Below, one piece after another: positions 42,757 through 55,918 of a stretch of DNA of 64,000 bases. Source of the stretch: Bipolaris cookei (Eukaryota; Ascomycota; Dothideomycetes; Pleosporales; Pleosporaceae); assembly GCA_002286855.1 (NCBI GenBank), contig NRSV01000096.1:19756-83755 (forward strand). Reading direction: 5' to 3'. The position numbers were made by a program, and so were the translations under genes. Positions within the stretch are counted from its first letter, which is position 1; every line of letters begins with the position of its first letter. Under the pieces are notes generated by a model. It searched no databases. It saw only the letters and a list, made by a program, of their open reading frames with translations, and was not told where the DNA came from.

Positions 42757-45750
42757 CGTCACCACCTTTTCTCTTTCTCTTCTTCTTTGTAGCAAATAAT
42801 GGGCGTTTGGGCTGCTTTTGTAACGAGCATCATGGTCAAAGTATATAAAGTCCCCCCTTTTGCAATTGAATGACAAACTATTTCTTAGTCTCTCTCAAGA
42901 GCAAAATATATATGACATAGTGTTGAATGTATTAAGCTATGCCGTGCACATTGTCTTTTTGAACGCCCCTCCCCACCCCGCAGAACGGGTTCCATGACTC
43001 CAGTCCCAGTTTCCCGCAGTAACAATTTAAGTGATCATCGACAGGGGATGTCGCTGTAGACGACGTTTCAGGTCAAGAGTCGGACACGGTTTGGGCTCCC
43101 CCTAGGCGCCGAAAACATTTTTTTCTGCTTCCCACTTTTGTCGGTTTCGATACTGCTAATGAGAGTTGGGCGGGTGAGTAGGTTTTCCTGTGTCTTTGTG
43201 CAGGGTTGGGAGAGAAGTCGGGGGATAAAATACTGGATTAGTAAATGCACAGAGTTGAGAGGTTGTCTCGTGACATGCAACAGCAATCCCGACCCTATAT
43301 AGCATAGTAGGGTACTTCAAGTCATGTCCAGGTCCTAGAGCAGTTTACCACAAGCCACATCGCATGTTCGGACTCGAGAAATATGACCCCTGGCGCCGTG
43401 CGGCGGAACCGCAAGCGATCAATTATCACTCATCAAGCAATGCTTGGCTCAAGTCAGGCTTCGTACGCACGTAAGGCAGCTTTGCTTAACAGCCTACGTA
43501 TATACTTACACACGTACCCTGTAAGAGGCTATGGTGATCCGTAGGCACTTAGGTCGGTACTGCGCCGGGATCGTAGCTGATGGGATCCGTAAGTAAGCCA
43601 GGTCTACGTCAGCATTCCCCGGTCGTGCTACATGACTTTGAGTACGAATTGCAGCCGGGATGATTTGATCGGATGATGGGAAGAGATTTATCGAGATGTC
43701 GCTTGCATCGTCCCGAGCAATGCTGATGAAGTGGTAGTAGTTGACCGCTGTACGCTATAATGCCAAGAGTCTGTGCTGATAGATAGACATATTATATGTG
43801 GGCAAGCAGACGTAAGACAAGAAGGACCTTGTGTGACACACACATGTCCGGGATGGACCGGAGGTAAATGAAGATTTTTTCTTTTTTGTGTGTGGTGACG
43901 ATAAAGATAGACAGAAAATGTGCGGTGAAGGACGATAGTGAAGCGGGACCCATTGACAGCTGTACAGGAATTCTGGGTACGGTAAAAAGGATGATCATAT
44001 TCGCTCTGCAAGAGGCTTGATACGAGCCGTAATAAATGGAGGTCCGAGGAAATTAGCGTAGGTAAGTGTCCAGATACAGTGTATTGTTGGGTAGATGGGC
44101 GAGTGATGTTCACATAGACCTACTAAATTGTAAACTGTTGATGTGCGAGTCATACATGCGTGTTTAGCTTTGCAGATGAGGGAGAGGAGCGTTGGTAAGC
44201 GTGCGGATCCCGTTGGGAGCAGAAGATAGGGATTCGTGTTTGGAACACAATGACGAGGCCTGTAAAGGCTTTAGGCGCGCACGTCGTAATCGGGTTATGA
44301 CCTGCAGTCGATCCCAAGAATTTGCGCCACCGATGGGTTCAGCACCGCGCATGCGCTTAGCAGATGATGCAAGAAGCTTCGGTAGGGGCAAGAAAAAAAG
44401 ATGCAAAAGTGCAAAAACTGGACGAGGGAATGGACGATATCCGTCGACAAGGTTATGGCGTTCTTGCGGTACAGCGGCGAATTCTTTTGCTCAGGCTGAT
44501 GTTCCATGGCGGTGGAGTTTCGGGCAGACGGACGCGTGGCTAGCGACAGAGGGACGTCTCGACCACTCAGGCGTGCCGCGACGTTAATAGCGTGAGCAGG
44601 GAAAACACTCCAGAAGGGCAGGGGAGATTAAGTACTCAGTAGGTACTTTTGCGACGGGGCAGGCAATGAGAAAGCTTGAGCGGTAAAAAGCGTGACCATG
44701 GAAAAGTTGAGGCTGAGTGGACTGTAGTGCAGGGCTTGCGGCAAGCGGATCATGGAGTGGGTATTTGATGGGGGCGGTCATCACGTAATGTGTGTGAAGG
44801 AGCAGCGATGAAGGCGTTGCTGGTCACGGGGTGTGGGACAAAAGCGTCGACAACCAATATTAGCCAGCAAAGCTTGTGTGGCGCGTCCGAGGGTGCAGAG
44901 GCAGCTTGGCGACGGGGTCGAAACAAGTGACGAGAGAAGGGCCGTGGTGCTTGCGACGCAGCCAAAGTGGTTCACCAAAGATTGCGCAAGCTGTAGTGCG
45001 AATCTGCCACGCTTAGCGAGGCGTGGACCGCCCCCTGCGCGGCGCTGCGTACCCGGTTGCCCAGGACAGTGGACGGTGGGCGTCGGATGGCACAGGGCAG
45101 GGCAGGCAGGGCAGAGTCGGATGATGCGTATGTATTGTACGTGTATAGGTAGGATGGATGGATGGATAGGTGGATGGATGGATGGATGATGGATGAATAA
45201 TGGATGGATGAATAATGGCCGGGCAGATGAGGCGCGGCCTGGCGCTTCTTCTGCCTGCGGGTGGTTGCAGGTGACGGTCACGGCTGGTCGGTGTTGTGGG
45301 TTCTAGACATGAGGAAGCCGCGACAGGGCCGCGTCAACCCGCCCGCATGCGGTAAGCGCGAGTCGTCGTCGTCTTGCCCCATCCCTCAATCAATTACCCT
45401 CGTCCACCTGCGTCCGCTGCAGCGACACCACGACTCTACCGACGCCGCCTCTGTGTCTCTCTGCGCTGCTCTGCTGCCTGCACTCCCACAGAAGAGCCCT
45501 CGCCGTCTTCGCGCCCGTCGACAGCAGCAGCGGCAGCCTTCTCCCAGAATACAACATCTGCAAGTGGCTGTCCGCGTTGCTGCGCCGCCGCATCATCGGG
45601 CTGTGCATCCACTGCCAAACCTGCAGCGCCTGTCCACCACGCTATACACAGCTCCTCCCCTCGACGCCATCCACCCTCCCCTTGACATTTCACCACCCCC
45701 ATCATCACAAAAACCCCCGCCGTTGCGACTGCTCCTCGCGCCCGTCGACA
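42757..45750. other. Gene-poor 3-kb interval upstream of PNG1
   Basis: No supportable gene. Frames of up to 166 codons occur but are basic, low complexity and mutually overlapping. A GGAT-type microsatellite lies at 45152-45216. The 45270-45750 segment is C/T- and CCGC-rich, as a PNG1 leader would be. Confidence 0.45.
45152..45216. repeat. (GGAT)n / GGATGAATAAT microsatellite
   Basis: Degenerate tandem GGAT units followed by two copies of GGATGAATAATGG-like sequence, about 65 bp. Confidence 0.9.
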
Positions 45751-47129
45751 ATGGACCACAACACCCGCGCTCCTCGCGCTGCCAGCCACACTATGGACAC
45801 GGACAGGCTGGCCGCCGAACTGACTGAGCAGTTCCGCCACGTCCTCAGCACAAAGCGAATCAACGACCTCACATCTCGCTCATCTCGATCCCGCTCATCA
45901 TCACCAGCGCCCCGCGACTTTGGATCCCCCCAGCCGCCGCCTTCGCAAGCAGCCCCACCGGCCTACTCATCCATCAAGAACATTCCCCTCGTACCAGAAC
46001 CTCCACGTGATGCTCGCTCCCTCCGCTTCAAGAACATGCTCCACTCGCTCTCCAACATGCCCGTGCGATGGGAAAATCCAGGATTGCTCGACGAGGCCCT
46101 TCGCGTCATCCCGCTCGAGCAAATCTACAACGAAGCTGAAGAGGAAAGCCAGATCCTGCAGGCCGAAGCCGAGAGCATGGGCGCTGGCAAGAAGGCGGCA
46201 TGGGGCTACCAAGACTGCGTCGTCCGCGCACTGCTGCGATGGTTCAAGCGTTCCTTCTTCTCATGGGTCAACAACCCTCCCTGCTCGCGATGCTACTCAC
46301 CCACCGTCGCCATGGGCATCACACCACCACTTCCTGACGAACAGGCCCGCGGCGCCAGCCAGGTTGAGGCCTACCGCTGTTCCAACGACGGCTGCAGGAA
46401 CTATGAGCGTTTTCCCCGATACAACGACGCCTTTGTCTTGCTCCAAACCCGAAGAGGCCGATGTGGTGAATGGGCAAACTGCTTCAGCATGCTCTGCCGC
46501 GCCGTTGGCTCAAGAGTACGCTGGGTCTGGAATGCCGAAGACCACGTCTGGACCGAAGTTTACTCTGTGCACCGCAAGCGATGGGTGCACGTAGATGCCT
46601 GCGAAGAAGCATGGGATAAGCCCCGGTTATACACTGATGGTGAGTCTTTTTCTAAGATGCGTACACGGTACACAAACTAACCATGTTTCCAGGCTGGGGC
46701 AAGAAGCTCTCTTACTGCATTGCCTTTTCGGCCGATGGTGCCATGGACGTCACTCGCCGATATGTCCGTGACGCTAAGCATGCTGCCGAGCGCAACCGCG
46801 CACCAGAGGCAGTTCTCCTCTACATCATGGACGAGATCCGAGCAACACGACGAGCCAACATGTCCAAACAGGACAAGTTCCGCCTGCAAGGCGAAGACAT
46901 CCGCGAAGCCAAGGAGCTCCGCGCCGGCGTCATCTCATCCATTGCACAGGCCGTGTGCAAATTACGACCCGAAGACATCATCAACGGCCAGGTCACACGC
47001 CGACTAGATGCCGATGCTCAAAAGGCACTGGAAGGCCGCATGAGCGGTAACTCGCAATGGATACGAGCCCGCGGCGAGGGTGGTCAACAGCAAAACCAGC
47101 AAGACCCCCGAAACCAACACCCACGATGA
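45751..47129 (+). CDS. PNG1: Peptide:N-glycanase (Png1) with transglutaminase-like core
   Basis: Exons 45751-46639 and 46693-47129 (53-bp intron, phase 1) give 441 residues. It removes N-glycans from misfolded glycoproteins in the cytosol during ER-associated degradation. The catalytic triad is visible: Cys238 in [11 protein letters not shown], His265 in [10 protein letters not shown] and Asp282 in [14 protein letters not shown]. Two CxxC-like pairs, Cys178/Cys181 and Cys210/Cys215, form the zinc site. The first 85 residues are Ser/Pro-rich and variable. Start ATG 45751 is the first in frame; ATG 45793 is possible. Filamentous-fungal Png1 proteins have lost deglycosylating activity in some species, with changes near the active site, but the three triad residues are present here, so the activity is undecided. 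Confidence 0.94.
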
Positions 47130-47493
47130 GACTGTGGATAGAAGCCCAAGCACGCACGTCACACTCACTACCATACCCGGTACTCGTTGATCGCATCGTG
47201 TCTACATGATTAGCCAAAGCCAAGGCATTAATACCAGGTGAGATTCGCTTGGTGCCCGGCTCTGGGGCAGGCATGCAGACTGTGCGATGTAAGCCGGTAC
47301 TCTTCCGAAATGATACCCGCGACATTCACTACGCGGAAGACAGCCCGGCGTGTAAAATATAGAATCTGGGATTCATGTCGATTTGGATTCATTTGCGCTG
47401 GCGTTCAGGAGCAAGTTTACAAGAGACATAAGCGGTAAACTCTAATGTCTTGACCCGGACCTTGACTGAGGCTTTCCTAGTCGTTTTCTTATA

Positions 47494-47550
47494 TTCTTCT
47501 TCTTCTTCTTCATCGTCATCATCATCATCTTCTTTTTTTTTCTTCTTCGC
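47494..47550. repeat. (TTC)n/(ATC)n microsatellite
   Basis: Runs of TTC then ATC then a nine-T tract, about 370 bp after the PNG1 stop; probably outside the transcript. Confidence 0.85.
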
Positions 47551-48094
47551 TGTCATCTCTCTTTGTCTCTCTTGTGCCGCATTGTATTAGCGACCAAGGC
47601 GTCTTTTTTTCTTTCTTTACTCATTGCAATGTTGCATTCTTCACTTCTACTTGTTTGTGTGTGCGCAAGGGGCTTTTGCTTGCGGCACTGTTTATACCAC
47701 TTGGCATCAGTTGTTTAACGATTTGCGACCGGATTTCTTATGTTTTATTTCGTATGTCACGAGCATTTCTGGGCTTTGTACGCATGATGTATGGAATTCA
47801 CGTTTGCAGGCATTGGACTGGATGCTAGCAGGCAGGTGAGATGGATGGATGAGTTGTACACGGGAGGTGTGGGGATCCGCAGCAGTAGGCTGATGAGGAG
47901 AGAGGGGTTGACGCGCGTCCGTAGCGCCCCATACGCAGGGCAGACTGCAGGATTAGTGCGCAGCAGGCAAGATAGGAAATCAACGACCAAGATTGGTCAT
48001 GTATCTGCAATAGCTACAAAGTACATGCCCATGATTACCTCGACAATGTGTCTATGTCGAGCTGTGAGTGAAAGATTTGTAAGGGACGCGCGTT

Positions 48095-48108
48095 GGGGGG
48101 GGGGGGGG
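48095..48108. repeat. G14 homopolymer
   Basis: Fourteen consecutive G residues, a likely replication-slippage and sequencing-error site. Confidence 0.85.
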
Positions 48109-49213
48109 AGGCACGCAAGCGGTCAGGCCTAGAGGCACACCATGACAAAAGGGCAGCAATAGTGTCTACTCTACCACTACATGAGATTGATGACTATGTG
48201 CCAAGAAGAAAGAAATCGAGAGGTGTACTACTAAAGGAAAACATACTAGATGTTTCACGAGCCCGAGAGAAGGGTGATGATAATATGTAGTATTATACTT
48301 ATTGTAGTGTGGGCGGTGATGGGCTTATGCACGACAGCGAGGATGCGAGTCATATGAGATCAGCAGCCGTTCTTTTCTCCAGCTTTGGCCGGATCCAGTC
48401 AAAGGACAGCGAAGAGCGGCAGGCGAGAGGGAAAGAAGGAAAAAAAGAAAAAAAGAAGGAAAAAACGAAGGGTGACAGACAGGCTACATGGCCAGAGTCT
48501 AAAAATAGACATGAGGGACGGCATGCACCCAATCAGGCCTAGTATGTGTGAGATTTTGAGGGGGAGGGGGGCGGTAGATGTCAGTGCCTGCGTGTAGCGT
48601 GTGGCGGTGACGAGGTTGGAGGCTCTGCCATGGCTGTGCGTCTTGCTGTAGACTTGGCTTGAGCAGGAATTGGCAGCTAGCAGGGAAGAGAGAGAAGGAC
48701 GAGTGGCTGCGTAGAGTAATCAAGAGGAGCAGAGTAGTTCACGAAAAAGCGCTGAGGGGAGAGTGCTTGGCAAAGAGGGCTCGAGGCGAAGTTGCAGGTG
48801 TGGGTGCGTAGGGCGGGTGAGGGTAGGGCGGAGAGGGTATAGCAGAGGTCTGAAACTGTGTTTGAGGACTTGGCCTCTTAGTCATGACGGTTTTAGGCGT
48901 GGACACTTGGTATCTTCTTGGTATCACTGAGTGCATAGATGTGCATTCTGGGCGAAGGACTCATGCGCTGACAATAGAGTGTTCTCTACGCCGTCGGGTG
49001 AGCGCAGCCACAATGCGTTATGGGGCCAAGATTCGGGTCCAGTTAAGCATGGAAATGCGCCGGCAGGATCAGCAGCGTCAGCAGGCGTATACAAAGTGGT
49101 TCGGCGTAGTCTTCGCACAGCGCAGACCGTTTGTTAGGCACTGCAGCTGTTTAACTGCGCGAGAGTTGTCCATGTCAGCCGTTGCAAGCTCAATGAGGCG
49201 GGTGAGGACTAAG

Positions 49214-49249
49214 CACCTAACCCACCTAGCCCACCTAGCCCACCTAGCC
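49214..49249. repeat. Four tandem 9-bp units CACCTAGCC
   Basis: One variant unit (CACCTAACC) followed by three identical CACCTAGCC units, 36 bp. Confidence 0.9.
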
Positions 49250-49715
49250 ACTGCCCGTTCCCAGGGCCCGCCACTTGGACGCCGTTCTACACAGGCCAGC
49301 TGCTGGCACGCCCCCACCAAGCTGGCCCCCTCAGCTGCCCTCCTCCGCCCTGCGCATTTCAGCTACGGCCTTGGTGTTGCCTGCTCTTGCTGGTTCAAAA
49401 GGCTAGTAGTCCAGCTTGCATTCTGCTTCATCCCACTCGCTACACACCTGCATACTCTACATCCAGCCGTCTGCATTCACTCATCTAGCCTTCACCCCTT
49501 GAGCTGTTTGCTTTTCCTTCTATTCCCTCTTCCGTCTGCCTGCCACCTGCAGCTGTAACACCCGTAGCTACAGTCGTTACCCAGTCAATAGCCCGTGCGC
49601 CCGCTGTGTGACATCAGCCAGCCCTTGCTTGGTATCCCGCAATTCTACTACTACTACCATCAACCCGCACCCACAACGGGGAACTCTTTTTCTTTTTCCA
49701 CCCACAACCACAAAA

Positions 49716-50823
49716 ATGGGTAAAGCCGGGCGTTTTGCGTGTATCCTCACGCCTCTGCTTCTCACTCTCGCATCTTTAATATGCTTTGCCATTGTCATGC
49801 TCGGCCAAACGCCATGGAAGGGCAACAACGCACCAGCTACAGCCCTTGGGCGCGAGCTCTACTTCATGAAGGTACGTCCTTTCCATACCCTGCAGTCTCC
49901 CCCTTACCAAAGCACGCCTTCTGACCCCGCCAACAGGCTGATACGTCAAACATGACGCTCGACTCAAAAACTATCCTCGACAAACTTCCTGAAGGTCTCA
50001 CCCCCAACAACGATTTCATCGACGCTCTCCGCGGCAAGGCCGACTCCAAAGAGCTTAAGGACTTTTACCAGGTCGGCCTCTTCTCCTACTGCGAGGGCGA
50101 GACCAATAAGGAGACTGGCGAGGAAAAGATCACATACTGCTCTGCTCGCAAGTTCAAGTTCCACTTTGACCCTCTCAAGGTCTGGGACATGAACGGCACT
50201 GCTCTGCAGGAGGCTCTGGGCAACAAGTACGAGGACGGAATGAATGTCTACAAGAAGGTCGCTGGCTGGATGAACTGGGCCTTTGTCATTGTCATTGTCT
50301 TGACCCCCATCGAGTTCATCGTCGGCTTCTTTGCCATATTCTCGAGGTGGGGCAGCCTTGTCACTACCGTTGTGTCTACCGTAAGTTTTCTCTCTTCTGC
50401 TCATTGCACTTCCCAGAAGCAGCCTTGCTAATCCATCTGCTCCAGGCCCAAACCATCTTTGCCGTTGCCGCCGCCATCACCGCATCTGCAACCTACGGCA
50501 CCCTGACTGGTGTTTTCAAGACCGCTCTTGGCCCCTACAACATTGACGTCACCATGGGCTCCCGCATGATATCTACTTTGTGGCTTGGTGTCGCCTTCTC
50601 CGTTGCCTCTGGCTTCTTCTGGCTCATCAGCACCTGCTGTTGCAGCGGAAAGAGCAACAGCAAGAAGATGGTCGTTGAGAAGACTCCCTACACTTATGAG
50701 CGTGTTGCCAGCCCCGCTTTTGGCGGCCAACAGGGTCACCAGATGCAGGAGTGGCCTAGCAGCCAGAAGCAGACTCCCCAGATGGGGGGTACCGCTTACG
50801 AGCCCTTCAGGTCCAATGTCTAA
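49716..50823 (+). CDS. SUR7/PalI-family four-span cortical membrane protein
   Basis: Exons 49716-49871, 49937-50380 and 50446-50823 (introns of 65 bp each, phase 0) encode 325 residues. The layout is typical of the SUR7/PalI claudin-like superfamily. TM1 (FACILTPLLLTLASLICFAI) is followed by a large extracellular loop of about 150 residues containing the two loop cysteines YCEGE and TYCSARK. TM2 is WMNWAFVIVIVLTPIEFIVG, and TM3 and TM4 are AQTIFAVAAAITASATYG and LWLGVAFSVASGFFWLIST. The cytoplasmic tail starts with a CCC cluster, a possible palmitoylation site, and is Gln/Pro-rich. Members sit in eisosomes or at the cell cortex and affect endocytosis, wall integrity or septation. The exact subfamily is not resolved. 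Confidence 0.88.
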
Positions 50824-51618
50824 TTGACCAACATGGCTTGATCACCTAGTAGACGTTTGCTGTTGGAGTTGCTATTTTCTCTCCATGAGTTTTGGATACA
50901 TGTGGGGCCTCGTGGTTCTATAACGACCTGTATGACCATTTTCGAGTGGGGTTTGTTGTTGTTGTTGTTGTTGTTAGTCTTTTGCTCGTTCCTTTTCTCG
51001 TGAGGTATATACCCCTGACATGACCTGGAAAACGGCGTTTTCTGTTACAGATTCTTTTGAAGGATTTTCTTTGGCATGGCATGACATAATAACGTCTTGG
51101 TGGAAAAGGATATCGCAGTATCATTCGCTCCGGCGAACAATCAGAATCAAAATCAAAATCATACTATGATCAGATGTACTTCTTGTATCTCTTGACCTTT
51201 TATGTTATCGTGTTGTTTAGGTGTATCTCTTCCTAATTTCTGTACAAGAGTATGGTGCTTTCTACCTGTTCAATTGAAGACTATCTCGTTGGCAATATCA
51301 AATTCATGAAGAAATTCTTTTTGAGCATCACTCTTCTTCTATCTTTAGATAACACTTCTAAAACACAGACACACACAATGTAAATGATCCTCAAGGTCAT
51401 CACAATGCAGTACCACAGGAAAAAAAAACATTCCCCACACAACCCACCCTTTCCCTTTTTCCTACCCTCTCCACTCACAAGAAATAGTCATCGAGGCTGG
51501 CATATAAACTTGCCTTTACTCCTTTCCTCCTTTCCTCCTTTCCTTCTTCCCTCCTTTTCTCCTTTCCTCCTCTCCTCCCCTCCCCCACCTACCACTCTGC
51601 CTGCCAAACTCCCAAATT
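50824..51618. other. Convergent spacer with simple repeats
   Basis: 795 bp between convergent stop codons. It has a (GTT)n run at about 50951-50976 and an imperfect CCTTT/CTCC pyrimidine tract at about 51515-51590. No gene seen. Confidence 0.6.
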
Positions 51619-54359
51619 TTACTGCTCATGAGTCCCCACAAACCTAGGTGGAAGATCCAAATCCCAGCTCGGCCGCTCCACAAGCACAACTTCTGGCGCT
51701 TGGCCGTCGTCGTTGTTAGCGGCAATGGGTACAATGCCGAGGATGGGTCTGTACTTGAACGTGTGCCACCACGCGTCGGCGCGCTTGGTGAGTGTAGTAC
51801 CGTTTACAGTACCGTCTACTTCGGGTTTGGTAACAGCTATGGACTCTTCGTCTTCGTCTTCGTCATCGGGGATATCGTCTTCGGCGTCGGTGCGAGGGAC
51901 GGCGTTGACGTCCACCCATTTCTGACGGCCGGTTTTATCGGTTTCGTCGCTGTGGAACTTGCGCATTTTACTGACTGGTGCTTCTTTCCGGGGTACCACA
52001 TCGCCAGCGCCAGAAGAGGTATGCTTGAGGGTTTCGCGCTTGCGTTTTTTGCCTGTGGATTCGATCTCGGAGGGGACAAAGTCTTTTGACAGGTCGAACA
52101 TGAAGAGCCATTTTTCGCCGTAGATCCATAGCCGTTGCTGGGATGCGGAGACGTTCCAGATGCAGCCTTTGGCGGGGAGATCGATTTGTTTGTATTCACG
52201 TGGGTAGCTGGAGGGTGGGTTTCGTCGGGACCAGTCGGAGAGGCGGCCGGACATTACGTCGAAGAGGTAGAGTTGGTGCTCTGCGGATACGAGCAACAGT
52301 TTGTACTCTGTAGCGGGGAGCTCGTGTGACTTGGGGTGTGGGTTGTTCCTGGTAGCGTGGACAGCAGGGTTGCCATTGGGTTCTGGCCGATCTGAAGATT
52401 CTGGGTTGGGCTGGAAAGAGAGTAGCACAGGCGTCGAGTCTAGCCGGGGAAGCAGATGACCTGAAGGATTTTGTATCCAGTGTTGTCCAAGGTATGTAAT
52501 CTGTTCACTCGGCTCTTCCTCTTCATCGTCCGACCCATCATTGTCCGCCATAGGGGTTGAGTCGTCGATATCAATCTCTGGAGCAGTTGGATCCTCGTGT
52601 CCTTGAATGACCCAAGTATCCACGTATCCAGCAAGATCAACAACAGCAAACACGTTGCCGTCTCTTGAGAATTCTGCATGTGCAATGGATCGCTCGTAGA
52701 TTCTAGAAGGGCTACTGAGAGGATTCCTTGTAATAGTATCGCGATCTAGACGATATAACGCCTGCACCTTCTCCAATGCACGGGGCGTGTCTGCCGAGTC
52801 ATCTGTCCTCACGATCCTGACCAACCGGACTTCGTCTGTGGCCAAGATAGCAGCGAGCCATTTACCAGTCGCAGACATTCTCAGGGTTTTCGCACCCGGG
52901 ATTGAGGGCATTTCCAACTTTCGTATGCGTAGTCCAGCGCCAGCTCCAGCCTGTGGGTGCAATAACTGGAACAGCTTGACTGTGCTGGCTGTGGCAACAG
53001 CAAGTAGCCCACCGTCTCGAGAGATGGAAACCGAAATAATGTTTTCTTCACCCTGAAGGGCGAGACGTGCCACAACTTTGGGCTTTTCTGTACCGTCCTC
53101 CTGTGGTTTTACGCGCCAGATACGAACTTCGGTATTCCACCAGCTGGCCAACAACCTTGCATCTGGGGCACTTGTCATGGGAGGAGTAGGAGGTAAAGCT
53201 GGGAGGCCACGACTGAGCTCCTTTCCAAAAGTACGGATAGGCACAACAATAGGTTGTGTATCAATACCTATGAGCATACATGTTAGTCGCGCACTGTTGA
53301 ACGTAGCAGAGTTGCTTTACCTCCGGTGACGACAACGCTGAGTTTGTTGCCTTCGTATGTTGTCATGGCTTTGACATCGTGCTCGTGGTATCTTTGGTGA
53401 GAAACCTTTCGCCATTTGCCACTCTGTCCCTGGGGTTGTCCCTTCTTGCTTGTGTAGAAGCAGGTGCGTCGGTCCATGCCTGCACTGAAAATGCCAGATC
53501 CATCGCGGGTCACAGCCAGATCGAGTACATCGGCTTCATGTCCAGATATTCGTTGTGTCTGACTGTAGTTCTTGCCACTGTAGGTTCTAATGTCTCCAGT
53601 AGAATCTCCTGACACAAAGTCGCCATTCGGAAGGCATTTGACCTTCCATACCAAGATCTCCTTGGGGCCACCGTGAGGCCCGCTGCCTAGGGAGATGTTC
53701 CTGATCACATTTCCGTTTCTGGTGTCGAATACTCGGATCATGCTGTCTGCAAAGCCGGCGAGAACCGTGTGTTGATCCTTGTATGTGATGCTCAAGGCGC
53801 GCGCCTTTTTGTTCGTAGCGCGCGAAACGAAGCGCTCAAAAGTAAGGTCGTTGTTTTCGGTAGACAGAAGAACAATTGTGCCGTCAGCGCAGCCCGCAAC
53901 AAGCCTCTGGCGCGCATTGCCCTCCTCTTTCGCGGCTCCTTTTGCCACGTTCTTTTGCCTAGGTTGAACTGCAAAGCACCAGACCTCGCTATGATTTCCG
54001 TCCGAATGACGGGCGGGCAAGCCAGTAGTCAGATCCCACTCGGTCACGGTACTCGAGTATCCAATGCTGAAGAGGCGCAAGCGACCTGGGACTGCCTTGC
54101 CTTGTGTATCGCGCTCATCCGGCTCTTGAGTCCAGGCCAGCCCTTCGACGCTCCGATCTTTACCGCCATAGAAGACCTTCTCTTGGAGCCATGATCCCTT
54201 TGCTGGATCCCAGATTTCAATATTTCCGTTCGCGCGCCCGATAGCAAGTCTCAGCGACTCGGGATCTTGCTGTCCGTGTTCGGCCTCTGGATGCGAAAAG
54301 GCAAGCGCGTTGATCGCAGATGGTGGGAAGGGTACGAAACGTGATCGGTGGATATCCAT
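51619..54359 (-). CDS. UTP4: U3 snoRNP/SSU processome subunit Utp4 (Cirhin)
   Basis: Two minus-strand exons, 54359-53321 and 53267-51619 (53-bp intron, phase 1), give 895 residues. It is a t-UTP component of the small-subunit processome, needed for rDNA transcription and early pre-18S processing in the nucleolus. It begins MDIHRSRFVPFPPSAINALA, typical of Utp4, and is built of WD40-like blades such as LAIGRANGNIEIWD, FSIGYSSTVTEWDL, LAGFADSMIRVFDTRNG, DFVSGDSTGDIRTYSG and VLDLAVTRDGSGIFSAGMD. The second half forms another propeller and ends with an acidic insertion and the conserved HTFKYRPILGIVPI. An acidic run (DDEEEEPSEQ) lies between blades. The 53-bp intron separates two long frames that would otherwise be called as two genes. 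Confidence 0.95.
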
Positions 54360-55784
54360 GGTTGATTTTGGAGGGGGCCTGATGAGCCTCTGCTTGATTC
54401 AAAGCTGCGCGCGGGTCTAAAAACCGAGCGCTAGCATCAAGATACTACACACATGGTACTGAAGGAGCTGGTTCGCGAAGTTCTCTCGAACTCTTGGCAA
54501 AAGCCGACTTTGACTTTTCGGTGGGTCCAGTCGGAGCTCGGCGAATGTTTCTCCGAGCTACTGACCACCTCCGCATCACCTCCGCGGCTGCCTCAGACTA
54601 TCATCAACTCAGATGGTTCGTACAAGGCAATAATGCTGCAGGAGAAGTGAAAACGGTCTTTTATGTGTATCTCATTAACAAATAGGAATTCAAACACCCC
54701 AAATATGTCGCCTACATCTCGTACACCGCGTCGGCATGTCTCACGCTTCCAACCACCTCCTTCGATGACTAGCATCATCTACCTAGTCCTACGAGCATCG
54801 AAACACGTTTACCTGACGGCCGTTCCTGCGTCTGTACATGAGGGGCTCTTGGTGTGCCGTATAGATCTTGGAGGGACAAACTGCGTCGGTCTCGACTCGA
54901 TGCAGGGCAGCTACAATTCGACTCAGTCCTGCATGCTTTTCTACAGCACTATCCCGTCACAACTAGTAGTAATCACTCAGAACGATAGGGGAACACACTT
55001 TGTTGGGTTTGCAGGTGGCTATAGAGGGAAATGGCTGATTTAGGTGATTGTTGACTATGCAGAGGTGATGCTCTATACATGCATGTTACGAGTGATTTGC
55101 AACATCCGTGATTTCCAATTAAGCCAGTAGATTTTAACAACACTACGAAAGGTTGTGGCAATTCCGCCTTGGGCACAACAAATTAGGTGAATTGGCCGTA
55201 TGTAAGGACGGAAATGGTCTCGGTCTATTCTCAGAAAAAACGGTGCGCTTTGTTTGCGGGAAGCGATGGCAATTCTGCATAAAGAAGGTTCCGGCGTTGC
55301 AGAAAAGGCCTCGCCACAACCTGTAAGAAGTCACATGTTGGCTTCTCCTGACAAGGTTACGCGAGTCAAAACTGGCTTCAGCGGCCCACAAGCGGACCAA
55401 ACTCAATGCATCAACGCCCACGTACGTCATGAATAACGAAGTGTTGCCATGGACGCGTTAGTGGCTTGACGCAAAAAAATGGCGAAAACCTAGATGATTG
55501 TGCAGGCGAAGAAGGACTTGATATGGATACAACATCACAAAGCATATCTGGCAATTGTCTGAGACTAGGACTAGTCGAGCCTGGGCAGGCCCGAGATTTC
55601 GTACAATTTGTGATTGCGCAACCACAAATGATATTAATATTACGATTCCCAGGGGTTAGCGTAAGCGGAGATCAATATGCGCACGTTCAGTCGCATGTGG
55701 ACGGGGCTTGGCGTCCACTCGAGGTGGGATGAGCGTCTCCCATGCTGGTTACGGTCTTGTCATCCCGACATGTTTCAAGATACC

Positions 55785-55918
55785 TGGTGGTGGTGGTGGT
55801 GGTCTGTGAAGTGTGATTCTGCCCGTAAATGGCATGCGCCCGACACGAACGTCTGAGGGGTTTTGCCACACCCAAGACACGCTTGAAAGCATCCGCTATG
55901 ATGGTGGTGGTGGTGGTG
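55785..55918. repeat. Paired (GGT)n / (TGG)n tracts
   Basis: Two same-strand trinucleotide runs, about 55785-55803 and 55901-55918, about 100 bp apart, each six copies or so. Confidence 0.8.

Larger units (their letters stand above)
47130..49715. other. Intergenic between PNG1 and SUR7-family gene
   Basis: 2.6 kb with three simple repeats (listed separately), A-rich and G-rich tracts near 48090-48470, and no convincing gene. A 224-codon frame at 48884-49558 is built partly from the CACCTAGCC repeat and is rejected. The final 300 bases are C/T-rich leader-like sequence. Confidence 0.45.

Noticed and set aside
44164..44590. tRNA- or 5S-like look around GGATCCCGTTGGGAGC and GGGATTCG
   Set aside because: No cloverleaf, A box or B box could be assembled, and the resemblance to 5S rRNA is limited to a few short words.
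48884..49558. 224-codon plus-strand frame with HLAHLAHLA repeat
   Set aside because: The repeat comes from the CACCTAGCC tandem array, the rest is low complexity, and it runs into the SUR7-family gene leader.
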